From Mucilaginibacter jinjuensis (GTDB lineage Bacteria; Bacteroidota; Bacteroidia; Sphingobacteriales; Sphingobacteriaceae), in assembly GCF_028596025.1 (NCBI RefSeq), contig NZ_CP117167.1:5952001-6016000 (forward strand): a stretch of 64,000 nt of DNA, read 5' to 3'. The notes below the pieces were generated by a model, which was not told the DNA's origin, searched no databases, and was given only the letters and a program-made list of their open reading frames with translations. Both the position numbers and the translations under genes were made by a program. The first letter of the stretch is position 1, and each line of letters opens with the position of its first letter. Below, piece after piece: positions 1 through 7,587 of the stretch.

Positions 1-2
1 GG

Positions 3-992
3 TTAATAAGCCCATTTGATATACATAGAACCCCATGTAAACCCGCCGCCAAAAGCAGCTAAAACCAGGTTATCGCCTTTTTTAAACTTGTTTTCCCATT
101 CCCACAAACAAAGCGGTATAGTACCGTTGGTGGTATTGCCATAACGCTCTATGTTAATAATAACCTTGTCTGAGTTTACACCCATACGGTTAGCAGTAGC
201 ATCTATAATACGTTTATTTGCCTGATGCGGCACTAACCAGGCTACATCGTCTGATTCAAGTTTGTTGCGTTCCATTACCTCGGCAGCAACATCGGCCATG
301 TTGGTAACGGCAAACTTAAATACGGTTTTACCTTCCTGGTAGGCATAATGTTCATGCGCATCAACAGTGGCATGTGTAGCCGGTTTTAATGAACCACCTG
401 CTTTCATGTTCAGGAATTCGCGGCCCGAGCCATCGCTTTTCAGAACCGAATCTATAATACCATAACCTTCTGTATTAGGCTCAAGCAGGGCACAGCCGCA
501 ACCATCGCCAAAAATAATACAGGTAGCACGGTCCTGGTAGTTTACGATCGACGACATTTTATCGCCACCTACTACCAACACCTTAGTATAACGACCGCTT
601 TCTATAAATGCCGCGCCGGTAGCCAAACCAAACACAAAGCCCGAACAAGCTGCCTGTAAATCATATCCCCATGCATTTTTGGCGCCTACTTTATCTGCTA
701 AAATATTTGCCGTAGCCGGGAAAGGCATATCGGGTGTGGTGGTACAAAAAATAATGAGTTCAATTTCTTCGGCGCCGATGCCCCGTTTTTCGAGCAGGCC
801 CTTTACGGCCGGTACGGCCAAATCAGAAGTGGCAAGGCCTTCGCCTTTTAAAATACGGCGTTCTTTGATACCTGTACGGCTGGTAATCCACTCGTCGTTA
901 GTATCAACCATTGCTTCCAGCTCTTGGTTAGTAAGTACGTATTCGGGCACGTAACCATTCACAGCTGTAATAGCAGCGTATATTTTTTGCAT
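3..992 (-). CDS. fabH: Beta-ketoacyl-ACP synthase III (KAS III)
   Basis: Condenses an acyl-CoA starter with malonyl-ACP to begin type II fatty acid synthesis in the cytoplasm. The 329-residue length is normal. The KAS III triad is visible: Cys near residue 116 in AACSG, His in PHQANKRI, and Asn in YGNTTNG. It is the last gene of a minus-strand operon, 19 bp after plsX, in the conserved order rpmF-plsX-fabH. The stop codon lies at the window edge, so nothing downstream can be judged. The starter (straight or branched acyl-CoA) cannot be read from the sequence, although Bacteroidota members usually make iso-branched fatty acids. Confidence 0.96.
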   Translation of the reverse strand: MQKIYAAITAVNGYVPEYVLTNQELEAMVDTNDEWITSRTGIKERRILKGEGLATSDLAVPAVKGLLEKRGIGAEEIELIIFCTTTPDMPFPATANILADKVGAKNAWGYDLQAACSGFVFGLATGAAFIESGRYTKVLVVGGDKMSSIVNYQDRATCIIFGDGCGCALLEPNTEGYGIIDSVLKSDGSGREFLNMKAGGSLKPATHATVDAHEHYAYQEGKTVFKFAVTNMADVAAEVMERNKLESDDVAWLVPHQANKRIIDATANRMGVNSDKVIINIERYGNTTNGTIPLCLWEWENKFKKGDNLVLAAFGGGFTWGSMYIKWAY

Positions 993-1011
993 TTTATATT
1001 AAAATATCTTG

Positions 1012-1950
1012 TTACTGAAAAGCCTGTTTTATTTTTTCAATCAAACCGCTCTCCACCATATCTCTTGATAAAAGTACCATGTTTTTAATAGCCTTAGGGT
1101 TTGAGATACCGTGCCCAACTACAACCGGCGCATTAACACCCAAAATTGGGCTACCACCATATTGCTCATAGTTAAAGCGATCGAAAAACTCATCCCTCAG
1201 CCCTTTTTTCATGGTAATCACGTAAAAGGACTCAGCCATTTTCAATATCACATTGCCCGTAAAGCCATCAGTAACGATTACATCTGCCTGATCGCCAAAA
1301 ATATCACGGCCTTCCACATTACCCACAAAATTAAACAGCTTGGTTTCCTTCATTAAAGGATAAGTGGCCAGGGCAAGCATGTTGCCCTTCTCTTCCTCTT
1401 CGCCAATATTTACAAGGGCAACGCGGGGAGACTCAACGTTATAAATAAGTTCTGCATAAATGCTGCCCAATACACCAAACTGCACCAGAGTTTCTGGCTT
1501 ACAATCGGCATTGGCACCTACATCCAACAAAATACCCAAACCGCCTTTCAGTTTGGGTACAATGGATGCCATGGCAGGGCGAATAACGCCCGGAATACTT
1601 TTTACGCTAAATACAGAACCCACAAGCATGGCGCCTGTGTTTCCAGCGGATGAAAACGTGTCGATCAAACCTTCTTTAAGCATCTTAAAGCCTACGCTAA
1701 TGCTCGAATCTGGTTTTTGTACAATGGCTTTTGTTGGGTGTTCGCCCATACCAATCACTTCTGTGGTATGCACAAACTCAAAATTATCAGCGCTAAAACC
1801 CTGCTCTTCGAGCAGTGCTAAAGCGGTAGGCTTGTCCCCAATGAGCACAAGCTGATGATCTGCTGATAATACTTTACAAGCTTCAATTGCCCCTAAAACA
1901 GTTGCTTTGGGAGCGTAATCACCGCCCATAATATCCAAGCCAATCTTCAT
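1012..1950 (-). CDS. plsX: Phosphate acyltransferase PlsX
   Basis: Converts acyl-ACP to acyl-phosphate, feeding PlsY for glycerophospholipid synthesis as a peripheral membrane enzyme. The N-terminus MKIGLDIMGGDYAPK and the inner motif DGFTGN are typical of PlsX. The 312 residues match the family. The ATG start lies 14 bp downstream of the rpmF stop, and fabH follows after 19 bp, so these genes are almost certainly co-transcribed. The operon links phospholipid acyl donors with fatty acid initiation. Confidence 0.96.
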   Translation of the reverse strand: MKIGLDIMGGDYAPKATVLGAIEACKVLSADHQLVLIGDKPTALALLEEQGFSADNFEFVHTTEVIGMGEHPTKAIVQKPDSSISVGFKMLKEGLIDTFSSAGNTGAMLVGSVFSVKSIPGVIRPAMASIVPKLKGGLGILLDVGANADCKPETLVQFGVLGSIYAELIYNVESPRVALVNIGEEEEKGNMLALATYPLMKETKLFNFVGNVEGRDIFGDQADVIVTDGFTGNVILKMAESFYVITMKKGLRDEFFDRFNYEQYGGSPILGVNAPVVVGHGISNPKAIKNMVLLSRDMVESGLIEKIKQAFQ

Positions 1951-1964
1951 TCCGGAAAATTAAC

Positions 1965-2156
1965 TTAAGCTACAGCAGTTTTTTCAACAAGGATTTTACC
2001 GTTGTAGTAAATGTTACCATCAACAGTATAAGCTCTGTGTGGTAAGTGCACTGCGCCGGTAGTTTGACATGTTGTTAAACCAGGAGCCTCAGCTTTGTAA
2101 TGCGTTCTGCGCTTATCTCTTCTTGATTTCGAAAATTTCCGTTTTGGATTTGGCAT
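1965..2156 (-). CDS. rpmF: 50S ribosomal protein L32
   Basis: A small basic large-subunit protein of 63 residues that begins MPNPKRKFSKSRRDKRRTHY, the diagnostic L32 N-terminus. Only one cysteine is present (TTCQTTGAVH), so the four-cysteine zinc site of many L32 proteins is missing and this is a zinc-independent form. It lies between the DUF177 gene and plsX with 17 bp and 14 bp gaps, the standard bacterial arrangement. Confidence 0.96.
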   Translation of the reverse strand: MPNPKRKFSKSRRDKRRTHYKAEAPGLTTCQTTGAVHLPHRAYTVDGNIYYNGKILVEKTAVA

Positions 2157-2173
2157 AACTTTCTATTTTATGA

Positions 2174-2701
2174 TCATTTAAATTTTTTGAGTGCATCCCA
2201 CCGTGGGTCATGCTGCTCGTTGTTTGTTTCACTTTCACCCGATGCAAGTTTATTCAACCGCTCGAGCATTTCTTTATCACAATATGGGGTATTCCCCTCG
2301 TCGTTGCACCGCGCAAAAAACGGCACAGCAACGGTTACATATTCATATATTAACCCTGCAACGTTTATTTCAAAATCGTTTTTACGCAAGGTGATGATCT
2401 CCTCATCCTCGTCTATTTCTTCTTCGCCAAATTTGGCAATCTGCTGCTCGTGAATATTCACTTGCTGCGGGTACTGCGATAAACACTTATCACAGGTAAG
2501 CCCAATGGTACCCGCAATATCAAAAGTAAGGATCAGCATAGTTTCCTGCTTATCCAACTCAACCTTGCACGCAAGGTCGGCTTTTTTTACCAGCGAATAA
2601 TCGAGCTCTTCGAAAAAAGCATCTGTTATAGCATACTCAAAAAGATGCTTCCCAAGCTTAAGGCCTGTAAAAGGAATCGAATATGTTTTTAACGATTTCA
2701 A
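2174..2701 (-). CDS. DUF177 (YceD-like) protein
   Basis: DUF177/YceD proteins are encoded next to rpmF; the family is linked to 23S rRNA/large-subunit maturation, but its precise role here is an inference. The C-terminal half carries a CDKCLSQY segment and a later cysteine pair (CNDEGNTPYC), the usual metal-binding-like Cys pattern. No ATG is available at the 5' end. I choose TTG at 2701 because an exact TAnnTTTG -7 box lies at 2720-2727, and the resulting N-terminus (LKSLKTYSIPFTGLK) fits the family. An upstream TTG at 2740 would overlap that box. First gene of the rpmF-plsX-fabH operon. Confidence 0.85.
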   Translation of the reverse strand: MKSLKTYSIPFTGLKLGKHLFEYAITDAFFEELDYSLVKKADLACKVELDKQETMLILTFDIAGTIGLTCDKCLSQYPQQVNIHEQQIAKFGEEEIDEDEEIITLRKNDFEINVAGLIYEYVTVAVPFFARCNDEGNTPYCDKEMLERLNKLASGESETNNEQHDPRWDALKKFK

Positions 2702-2719
2702 TGAGCGATAATTAGCCCG

Positions 2720-2727
2720 CAAATGTA
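2720..2727 (-). promoter_or_regulatory. Bacteroidota -7 box of the DUF177-rpmF-plsX-fabH operon
   Basis: Read on the minus strand the sequence is TACATTTG, an exact match to the Bacteroidota primary-sigma -7 consensus TAnnTTTG. It lies about 19 bp before the chosen TTG start. No clear TTTG -33 box is visible, so only the -7 element is supported. Confidence 0.5.
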
Positions 2728-3029
2728 GGGATTTTTTCAATAAACCTAAAACGTTTTTTACTAATAGTTTTTACGGGCGTTTTTGGCAGAGAAATGAGGA
2801 ATAAAAGAGGGAGGAAGGAAGATGGATTAAGGACGATGGACTACCTTTATCACAAGTAGACTTTGTCATATTGAGCGATAGCGAAATATCTTCTGCGGCA
2901 TTGCATTTTGGGGAGTGAAATGATTTAAATATTCAACGGTCTGTTTTGCTCGTAATGGTTGTTGGTAACAACACCAACAACGGCGATGAAGCCATTGTTA
3001 GCAATAACGAAGAAAAAAGGGGCGCTGTC

Positions 3030-3068
3030 ATCCTGAGCTCCGTCGAAGGATAAGGGCAGGCCTTATAA
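3030..3068. repeat. Dispersed repeat family E (partial copy)
   Basis: Contains GTCATCCTGAGCTCCGTCGA followed by AGGAT and a GCAGGCCT block. The same sequence appears inverted at 55341-55411, where it forms a complete element with inverted ends. This copy appears to be one arm only. Confidence 0.7.
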
Positions 3069-3126
3069 AGCACGCAAAACAAAGTATATGGCTTTGTAAA
3101 CGAAAGCTATTGCCCATCGGTCGCAA

Positions 3127-3202
3127 CAGCCCCGTGTTTCGCTCATACTGCACAGGCCTTAATCACTGGCCGGTATCCGCTTCACCCGGGTTTAGGTTGA
3201 AC
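3127..3202. repeat. Dispersed repeat family D, copy 1
   Basis: A block of about 75 bp that is nearly identical, in reverse orientation, to 25968-26034. Shared words include CCCCGTGTTTCGCTCATACT, GGCCTTAATCA and CCGGTATCCGCTTCACCCGG. Two copies 23 kb apart in opposite orientation mark it as a mobile or amplified intergenic element. No open reading frame is conserved between the copies. Confidence 0.75.
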
Positions 3203-3290
3203 GGGACGGTGCTTTTCTATTATATTTCTTCTTGCGCGCGTTTACAACGCGTGCTTAAAATTTCCCGGCGTTTGCAACGCCTCTCCAACA

Positions 3291-3324
3291 AAAAAAGCCT
3301 CCCGGATAACTCGGGAGGCTCTTT
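3291..3324 (-). terminator. Intrinsic terminator of the DUF6249 gene
   Basis: On the minus strand an AGCCTCCCG arm pairs with CGGGAGGCT around a short loop and is followed directly by a run of T. It lies 23 bp past the stop of the DUF6249 gene. An A-rich flank on the other side could make it weakly bidirectional. Confidence 0.85.
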
Positions 3325-3346
3325 AACACTACAATATTAAAAACGC

Positions 3347-3715
3347 TTATTCTTCTATTTTGTAATCGTCCTTACGGGGCATGGTTTCTTTCTTTTCAAT
3401 CAGGTATGAGGCAAATAAGCCCAAGCCACCAAACACGGCTATCAAACCAAAGTAAATAGCCTCGTTATCACTATCGTTGGCAAAAGCAGTGCGGTCTAAC
3501 AAGTAAGCTATAAATAAGCCCAAACCTGCGCCAATTAGCAACAACCCCCACTTAAGGTTTTGAAAAGGAGCTGATTGCGCTTTATACCGGCGTGGATCCA
3601 TCCCCCGCTCTATCATGGCCATGCGCTCACGTTTGTACAAATAAACTATACCAAATATTGTTAAAAACATTACTGTTGGTACTACTATCGGGATTAATAT
3701 TTCTGGACCTTCCAT
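3347..3715 (-). CDS. DUF6249-type small membrane protein
   Basis: A 122-residue protein with three hydrophobic stretches: near residues 7-27 (LIPIVVPTVMFLTIFGIVYL), 55-72 (GLLLIGAGLGLFIAYLL) and 85-106. Between the first two is a basic loop, KRERMAMIERGMDP, characteristic of the DUF6249 family. Function is unknown. The gene diverges from an ECF sigma/anti-sigma operon, and its upstream region carries the same TGTAACCT-N16-GTC pattern as that operon, so it is probably a direct target of that sigma factor. A good terminator follows. Confidence 0.8.
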   Translation of the reverse strand: MEGPEILIPIVVPTVMFLTIFGIVYLYKRERMAMIERGMDPRRYKAQSAPFQNLKWGLLLIGAGLGLFIAYLLDRTAFANDSDNEAIYFGLIAVFGGLGLFASYLIEKKETMPRKDDYKIEE

Positions 3716-3790
3716 GACGTTTATATTTTTTAAATTTATTAATTTTTTGTTTGTTTCTCACACACCGCTATTGGCGTATTTGTAGTCTAT

Positions 3791-3817
3791 GACCACACCG
3801 TTTTTAAACAGGTTACA
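3791..3817 (-). promoter_or_regulatory. ECF-type promoter of the DUF6249 gene
   Basis: On the minus strand TGTAACCT (3810-3817) is followed after exactly 16 nt by GTC (3791-3793), the general -35/-10 layout of extracytoplasmic-function sigma promoters. The same octamer, spacing and GTC occur in front of the divergent sigma gene at 4286-4312. The predicted start would give a leader of about 70 nt. Confidence 0.65.
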
Positions 3818-3890
3818 CCTAATTACACTTTTTTTATTTTATTTTTGAAGATAGAGGCAAGAGCCAAGAAACAGGAAACAAGATCATTGG

Positions 3891-3985
3891 CGACAGCCCG
3901 CGTTAGGGATAGCAGTGGAAAGCCCGGAGCGTAGCGAGGACTTGCAACGGATAGCCCGGCCCGCCGATAGGCGGGAACGCCCAAG
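3891..3985. repeat. Dispersed GC-rich repeat family G
   Basis: A block much richer in GC than its A/T-rich surroundings, containing GGAAAGCCCGGAGCGTAGCG and a perfect CCCGCC-GATA-GGCGGG hairpin at 3960-3975. I recognise it as a type of element common in intergenic DNA of this family; only one copy occurs in the window, so the family assignment rests on memory. A 71-residue reading frame through it (3823-4038) is not credible. Confidence 0.45.
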
Positions 3986-4285
3986 CTATAAGTGAAGGAG
4001 TGAATTGTGAATGAGTGAATAGAAAAACATGAACTCAAAACATTCTATTAATTCTAAAATTCCGAAAACAGCGAAGCACTCTTGAGGACCAATTTAAAAC
4101 AAATTGAAAACGAAAAATTCTGGTTCACGACAAGAAATCGAGACCATATATAATAATAGTAGCAGTGGCAAGTTGCAGTAGCACTATTAGGATATCAGAC
4201 AAATGATCGTAGACACCTGTATATTTCGGCTATGATCTATGAACCATCAACTATGAACTACTATCTATAAATAATTCGCACTACC
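3986..4285. other. Low-complexity intergenic stretch
   Basis: About 300 bp of A/T-rich sequence between the GC-rich repeat and the sigma-factor promoter. It contains degenerate short tandem words such as GTGAATGAGTGAATAG and CTATGAACC/CTATGAACT. No gene or structure is supported. Confidence 0.5.
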
Positions 4286-4312
4286 TGTAACCTCAATATA
4301 AAAGCTGTCGTC
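4286..4312 (+). promoter_or_regulatory. ECF-type promoter of the sigma/anti-sigma operon
   Basis: TGTAACCT at 4286-4293, 16 nt spacer, then GTC at 4310-4312, identical in layout to the divergent element at 3791-3817. It lies only 14 bp from the ATG, so the mRNA would be nearly leaderless. This suggests the sigma factor activates its own operon. Confidence 0.65.
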
Positions 4313-4326
4313 AGAGACCATATACA

Positions 4327-4905
4327 ATGCAAAGTAAGCTCTCGGATATAGAATTGATTGAACAGACTCTTGGTGGAAACCAGGCAGCTTATGCCGATCT
4401 TATAAAACGCCATCAACGTTTTGTATTTACGTTGGCTATGCGTTTTGCCAAAAGCCGCGAAGATGCCGAAGAGATAGCACAGGATTGCTTTGTAAAAGCA
4501 TACAAGTCGCTCTCGAGCTTTCAGCAGCAGTCAAAATTCAGTACTTGGCTTTACAGTATTGTATATACCACCGCCATGACATTTTTGCGTAAAAAACGGG
4601 TAGATACTACCTCTATAGACGATGAGAATGTATACCTTCAGGTTGAAGAGCATGGCAGTTTTGAAAATAACCTCGCCGAAAAAAAGTCGAGGTCGTTTTA
4701 TGTTAACCAGGCTATATCGCAGCTGCTGCCCGATGATGCAACTATAATTACGTTGTTTTATACAGGCGAACAGTCGCTCGAAGAAATTGCCGAAACTTTA
4801 GGTATGGAGGCCAATACCGTTAAAGTTAAACTATTTAGGGCCAGGCAGCGTTTGAAAGAGAAATTAGAGAAGCTGTTAAAACACGAAGCTAAAGAACTGA
4901 TATGA
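4327..4905 (+). CDS. ECF-subfamily RNA polymerase sigma-70 factor
   Basis: A 192-residue alternative sigma factor. Sigma region 2 spans roughly residues 22-90 (YADLIKRHQRFVFTLAMRFA, EDAEEIAQDCFVKAYK, FSTWLYSIVYTTA). Region 4 covers about 130-185 (LEEIAETLGMEANTVKVKLF), with no region 3, as in ECF factors. The stop overlaps the next gene's start by 4 bp, so a membrane anti-sigma partner is co-translated. Probable targets are its own operon and the divergent DUF6249 gene, both of which share an ECF-like promoter. The inducing signal is unknown. Confidence 0.93.
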   Translation: MQSKLSDIELIEQTLGGNQAAYADLIKRHQRFVFTLAMRFAKSREDAEEIAQDCFVKAYKSLSSFQQQSKFSTWLYSIVYTTAMTFLRKKRVDTTSIDDENVYLQVEEHGSFENNLAEKKSRSFYVNQAISQLLPDDATIITLFYTGEQSLEEIAETLGMEANTVKVKLFRARQRLKEKLEKLLKHEAKELI

Positions 4906-5417
4906 ACAGCATAGAAGAAAAACTTTGGAACTATATTGATGGCACCTGCACACCCGATGAGCAGCAGGCTATTAGTATATTAATTGAAACCGACGAGAAT
5001 TACCGCCGCCAGTACGAGGAGCTGCGTTTACTTAACGCCGAATTTGAAAACATAGAGCTTGAAGAACCACCTATGGCCTTTACCTACCGTGTAATGGAAG
5101 CCATACGCACCGAAGAAGCCAGTGTGCCGCTTAAAGCATCCATCAATAAAAACATCATCAGGGGACTATTTGGCGTGTTTACCTTTATTATTGCGTCGGT
5201 TTTTATATACGCTTTGTTTACTATTAACTGGAGCGCAGGCAGCACACATGCAGCCAGCTTTAGCGTACCCGACGTAAAACTACCGGTAAGCCTGCCCAAC
5301 AAAAATATTTTAAGCAGCACCCCGGTATTAAAAGCATTTATATTTTTTGATGTGGTATTTGGCTTATTTTTCCTGGATGCCTACTTGCGCAAACAACGCG
5401 CGGCACGCCAACTTTAA
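4902..5417 (+). CDS. Putative membrane anti-sigma factor
   Basis: A 171-residue protein whose start overlaps the sigma gene stop (ATGA). The first 85 residues are acidic and helical, resembling a cytoplasmic anti-sigma domain (LWNYIDGTCTPDEQQAI), but no His-Cys zinc motif is seen. One clear membrane segment lies near residues 88-108 (GVFTFIIASVFIYALFTINW) and a second hydrophobic stretch near 145-160. Function is inferred from position and topology, not from a recognised catalytic motif. An intrinsic terminator follows at 5511-5541. Confidence 0.75.
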   Translation: MNSIEEKLWNYIDGTCTPDEQQAISILIETDENYRRQYEELRLLNAEFENIELEEPPMAFTYRVMEAIRTEEASVPLKASINKNIIRGLFGVFTFIIASVFIYALFTINWSAGSTHAASFSVPDVKLPVSLPNKNILSSTPVLKAFIFFDVVFGLFFLDAYLRKQRAARQL

Positions 5418-5510
5418 GCCAATGTTAGAGAAATGTATACACCAGTGTACAACTTTGTAAACAGTTTGTGTAGAAAATTCTACCATCACATTGTAACGAA
5501 ATTACACAGT

Positions 5511-5541
5511 AACGCCTCCTGACAAATTTAGGGGGCGTTTG
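5511..5541 (+). terminator. Terminator of the sigma/anti-sigma operon
   Basis: AACGCCTCC (5511-5519) pairs with GGGGGCGTT (5531-5539) with one G-U pair and an 11-nt loop, followed by a short T run. It lies about 95 bp past the anti-sigma stop. Confidence 0.65.
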
Positions 5542-5571
5542 CTATTAATATGACGTGTTGTGCTGACACAA

Positions 5572-5579
5572 TAACTTTG
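5572..5579 (+). promoter_or_regulatory. Bacteroidota -7 box upstream of the candidate sRNA
   Basis: TAACTTTG is an exact TAnnTTTG match, and no protein gene starts within 300 bp downstream. It lies just before a structured segment ending in an intrinsic terminator. The -33 region is not convincing. Confidence 0.45.
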
Positions 5580-5585
5580 GTACAG

Positions 5586-5685
5586 TAATTGTATTACCTT
5601 ATACGAACTGGCAAACTTGCCGGTTTAATTGTGATAAGGTTTAGGTTGAAAGTCCCCCGGTGCAAGACTGGGGGGCTTTTTATTT
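5586..5685 (+). ncRNA. Candidate small RNA of about 100 nt
   Basis: Downstream of a consensus -7 box the sequence can fold into an outer helix ACCTTAT (5596-5602)/ATAAGGT (5634-5640). This encloses a hairpin AACTGGCAA/TTGCCGGTT (5606-5625). A final C/G hairpin follows (5650-5675, AGTCCCCC/GGGGGGCT) with TTTT after it, resembling an intrinsic terminator. The only reading frame here (5589-5810) has no family resemblance and runs through the terminator. It matches no RNA family I recognise; it could also be the leader of something now lost. Confidence 0.4.
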
Positions 5686-5869
5686 ATAGCCGTTTTTCCA
5701 ATACGCAATCACACCCATCTTCACCCAGCGAATTGTCTCTTTATATTTCAGGTTGTTATCCAAAGCATTTTTACGGAAATTTATTTAAAAAGTTATATTG
5801 TTTTCATTAATGAAGCCCTCGGTTTACTAATACAATAATAGTTTGCCGCAATGGCAAACACAAGGCATA
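5686..5869. other. Intergenic stretch with one small hairpin
   Basis: About 180 bp between the candidate sRNA and the terminator of the protease gene. It has a GTTTGCC-GCAAT-GGCAAAC hairpin at 5841-5859 and nothing else that can be supported. Confidence 0.4.
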
Positions 5870-5900
5870 AAAAAAGAGACACAAAGTATTGTGCCTCTAC
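5870..5900 (-). terminator. Terminator of the S8 protease gene built from repeat family A
   Basis: Read on the minus strand, AGAGGCACAA pairs with TTGTGTCTCT around TACT and is followed by a run of seven T. The hairpin is a copy of the AGAGACACAA/TTGTGTCTCT palindrome found five more times in the window. It lies 27 bp past the protease stop. Confidence 0.75.
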
Positions 5901-5927
5901 AGTAGAATATTTTTTTATCGAACGATC

Positions 5928-7565
5928 TTACTTTCGTTCACCCTTCATTTTTGAGGCAATCTGTACCGCTTCGTAAGCATTTACAATACCGCCGCTTTTG
6001 CTTAATGTGGTAAAATCAACACGGTCTTTAGTGCCTGGCTTGTTAACCATAACGCCGTTTAGAGGATGTGCCGATTGCATAATTACCTGTTTCAATTGGC
6101 GGGCACTCAGATCTGGGAAGTACTCTAATACCAATGCGGCTACACCTGCGGTTATAGGCGATGAAAAACTGGTACCATCCTCTGTCTCAGTCTCGGCATT
6201 AACGGTTACCGAGGTCACCTGTACACCGGGTGCAAATACATCTACATTTTTTTTACCGTAGTTGCTAAAATCAGCTGCTAAAGCCTCGTCGGCTTTCATG
6301 CCTGATGCGCCTACGTTAATCACATTATCTGCATCAGTAGCCGATCCATCCAGGAAAGTATCATTCGGGAAATCCTGGTTATCGTCAACATTCTGGCTAT
6401 CGTTGCCCGATGCCAGCACCAGCAGTACATCATGTGCAGCAGCATATTTAAAAGCAGCATCAACCCAATCCTTATGCGGCGATAGTTTTTTACCGAAGCT
6501 CATGTTGATGATTTTAGCACCGTTATTCACTGCATAATAAATCGCGTTAGCCACATCCTTATCATATTCATCCCCATCCGGCGAAGCCACTACCGACATA
6601 ATGCGCACATTATCAGCCACACCATCAATACCATAACCGTTACCACGAACTGCGCCAATAAACCCTGCCACCATTGTACCGTGGAAAGATTGGTCCATTT
6701 TAAGCTGGTTGTTGCCGTAAGGCTTATCGTTCAGTATATCCGGGTTATCGCCTACGGTATGCTTGCGCATATCCAAATCGGGGTTTACATCATTGGTCAA
6801 TTTGGTTACGTAATCGGTGTAATCTTTTAAAATCTTAACATTGTTGGCATTATCACCTGCGGCAGATAGCGTGGTTGTCCACATATATTTAATATCGCGC
6901 AGGGTATCATTGGTGGCTTTAATACGGTTAAGATCTGCCAGGGTGAAGCTTTGGTCGCCTTTTAAATTGAGTGCCCGTTTCACCATAGCACTGGTTTCAA
7001 CCAGGGCGCTCATAATTGGGGTCAATTGTTTTAACTCGGTATCCGCTTTGTTCACCGTCGAATCGCGCAAGTGCTTTACATGCAGCCAGTAAGTATATTC
7101 TTTTTTATCTGTAGCGGTTGATGCCGTAGCCGTAAAGTATTTAGGTTTCAGTCGCTCATATTCGCGCACTTCTTCCGATGTTTCTTTACAGTCGCATTTA
7201 CCATCGGGGCCACCTATAAAGTTCCAGCCATGTATGTCGTCAATAAAACCGTTTTTATCGTCGTCTTTGCCGTTGCCCTTTTTCTCTTTGATATTAGTCC
7301 AAAGTACAGGTTGAAGATCTTTTTGAGCGGTATCAATACCGCTATCAATAGTAGTTACCACTACCGTTTTACTTTTTTTGCCTTTTAAAAACTGATAGGC
7401 CTGGTTAAGACTTATACCGTAATAACCATCGGCTTTGGCATCAAGGGCAAACCAGTTGGGAGGCACCGGGGTATCGGCAACCCGGCTTTGTGCACCGGCA
7501 GAAAACCACGCTAATAAACTCGAGCAAATAACAATTCCGGTAACACTTTTAGAAAAGAACTTCAT
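5928..7565 (-). CDS. Secreted subtilisin-like serine protease (peptidase S8)
   Basis: A 545-residue exported protease. The ATG at 7565 gives a clean signal peptide (MKFFSKSVTGIVICSSLLAW ending ...GAQS), so upstream in-frame codons are not used. The subtilase triad is visible: Asp in TTIDSGID (near residue 75), His in SFHGTMVAGF (near 295) and Ser in GTSFSSPITAG (near 470). About 220 residues separate Asp from His, much more than in a minimal subtilisin, so an extra segment is inserted there; it includes an Asp-rich GNGKDDDKNGFIDD stretch that looks like a calcium site. The gene follows the aldehyde dehydrogenase by 22 bp and may share its transcript. Confidence 0.92.
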   Translation of the reverse strand: MKFFSKSVTGIVICSSLLAWFSAGAQSRVADTPVPPNWFALDAKADGYYGISLNQAYQFLKGKKSKTVVVTTIDSGIDTAQKDLQPVLWTNIKEKKGNGKDDDKNGFIDDIHGWNFIGGPDGKCDCKETSEEVREYERLKPKYFTATASTATDKKEYTYWLHVKHLRDSTVNKADTELKQLTPIMSALVETSAMVKRALNLKGDQSFTLADLNRIKATNDTLRDIKYMWTTTLSAAGDNANNVKILKDYTDYVTKLTNDVNPDLDMRKHTVGDNPDILNDKPYGNNQLKMDQSFHGTMVAGFIGAVRGNGYGIDGVADNVRIMSVVASPDGDEYDKDVANAIYYAVNNGAKIINMSFGKKLSPHKDWVDAAFKYAAAHDVLLVLASGNDSQNVDDNQDFPNDTFLDGSATDADNVINVGASGMKADEALAADFSNYGKKNVDVFAPGVQVTSVTVNAETETEDGTSFSSPITAGVAALVLEYFPDLSARQLKQVIMQSAHPLNGVMVNKPGTKDRVDFTTLSKSGGIVNAYEAVQIASKMKGERK

Positions 7566-7587
7566 TAAATAATTATAATATATAGGT

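Larger units (their letters stand above)
2741..3290. other. Intergenic region with dispersed repeats, no convincing gene
   Basis: About 550 bp between the DUF177 gene and the DUF6249 terminator. It holds two dispersed repeats (3030-3068 and 3127-3202) plus low-complexity sequence. A 76-residue reading frame at 3110-3340 runs through the repeat and into a terminator, so it is not accepted as a gene. Confidence 0.6.

Noticed and set aside
3110..3340. 76-codon plus-strand reading frame
   Set aside because: Runs through dispersed repeat D and the DUF6249 terminator; no family resemblance, and copy 2 of the repeat does not keep the frame.
3823..4038. 71-codon minus-strand reading frame
   Set aside because: Translated GC-rich repeat with a repetitive N-terminus (SIHSFTIHSFTYS); overlaps the -35 region side of the DUF6249 promoter region and has no homologue I recognise.
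5589..5810. 73-codon plus-strand reading frame
   Set aside because: Starts in the candidate sRNA and runs through its terminator; composition is not protein-like.
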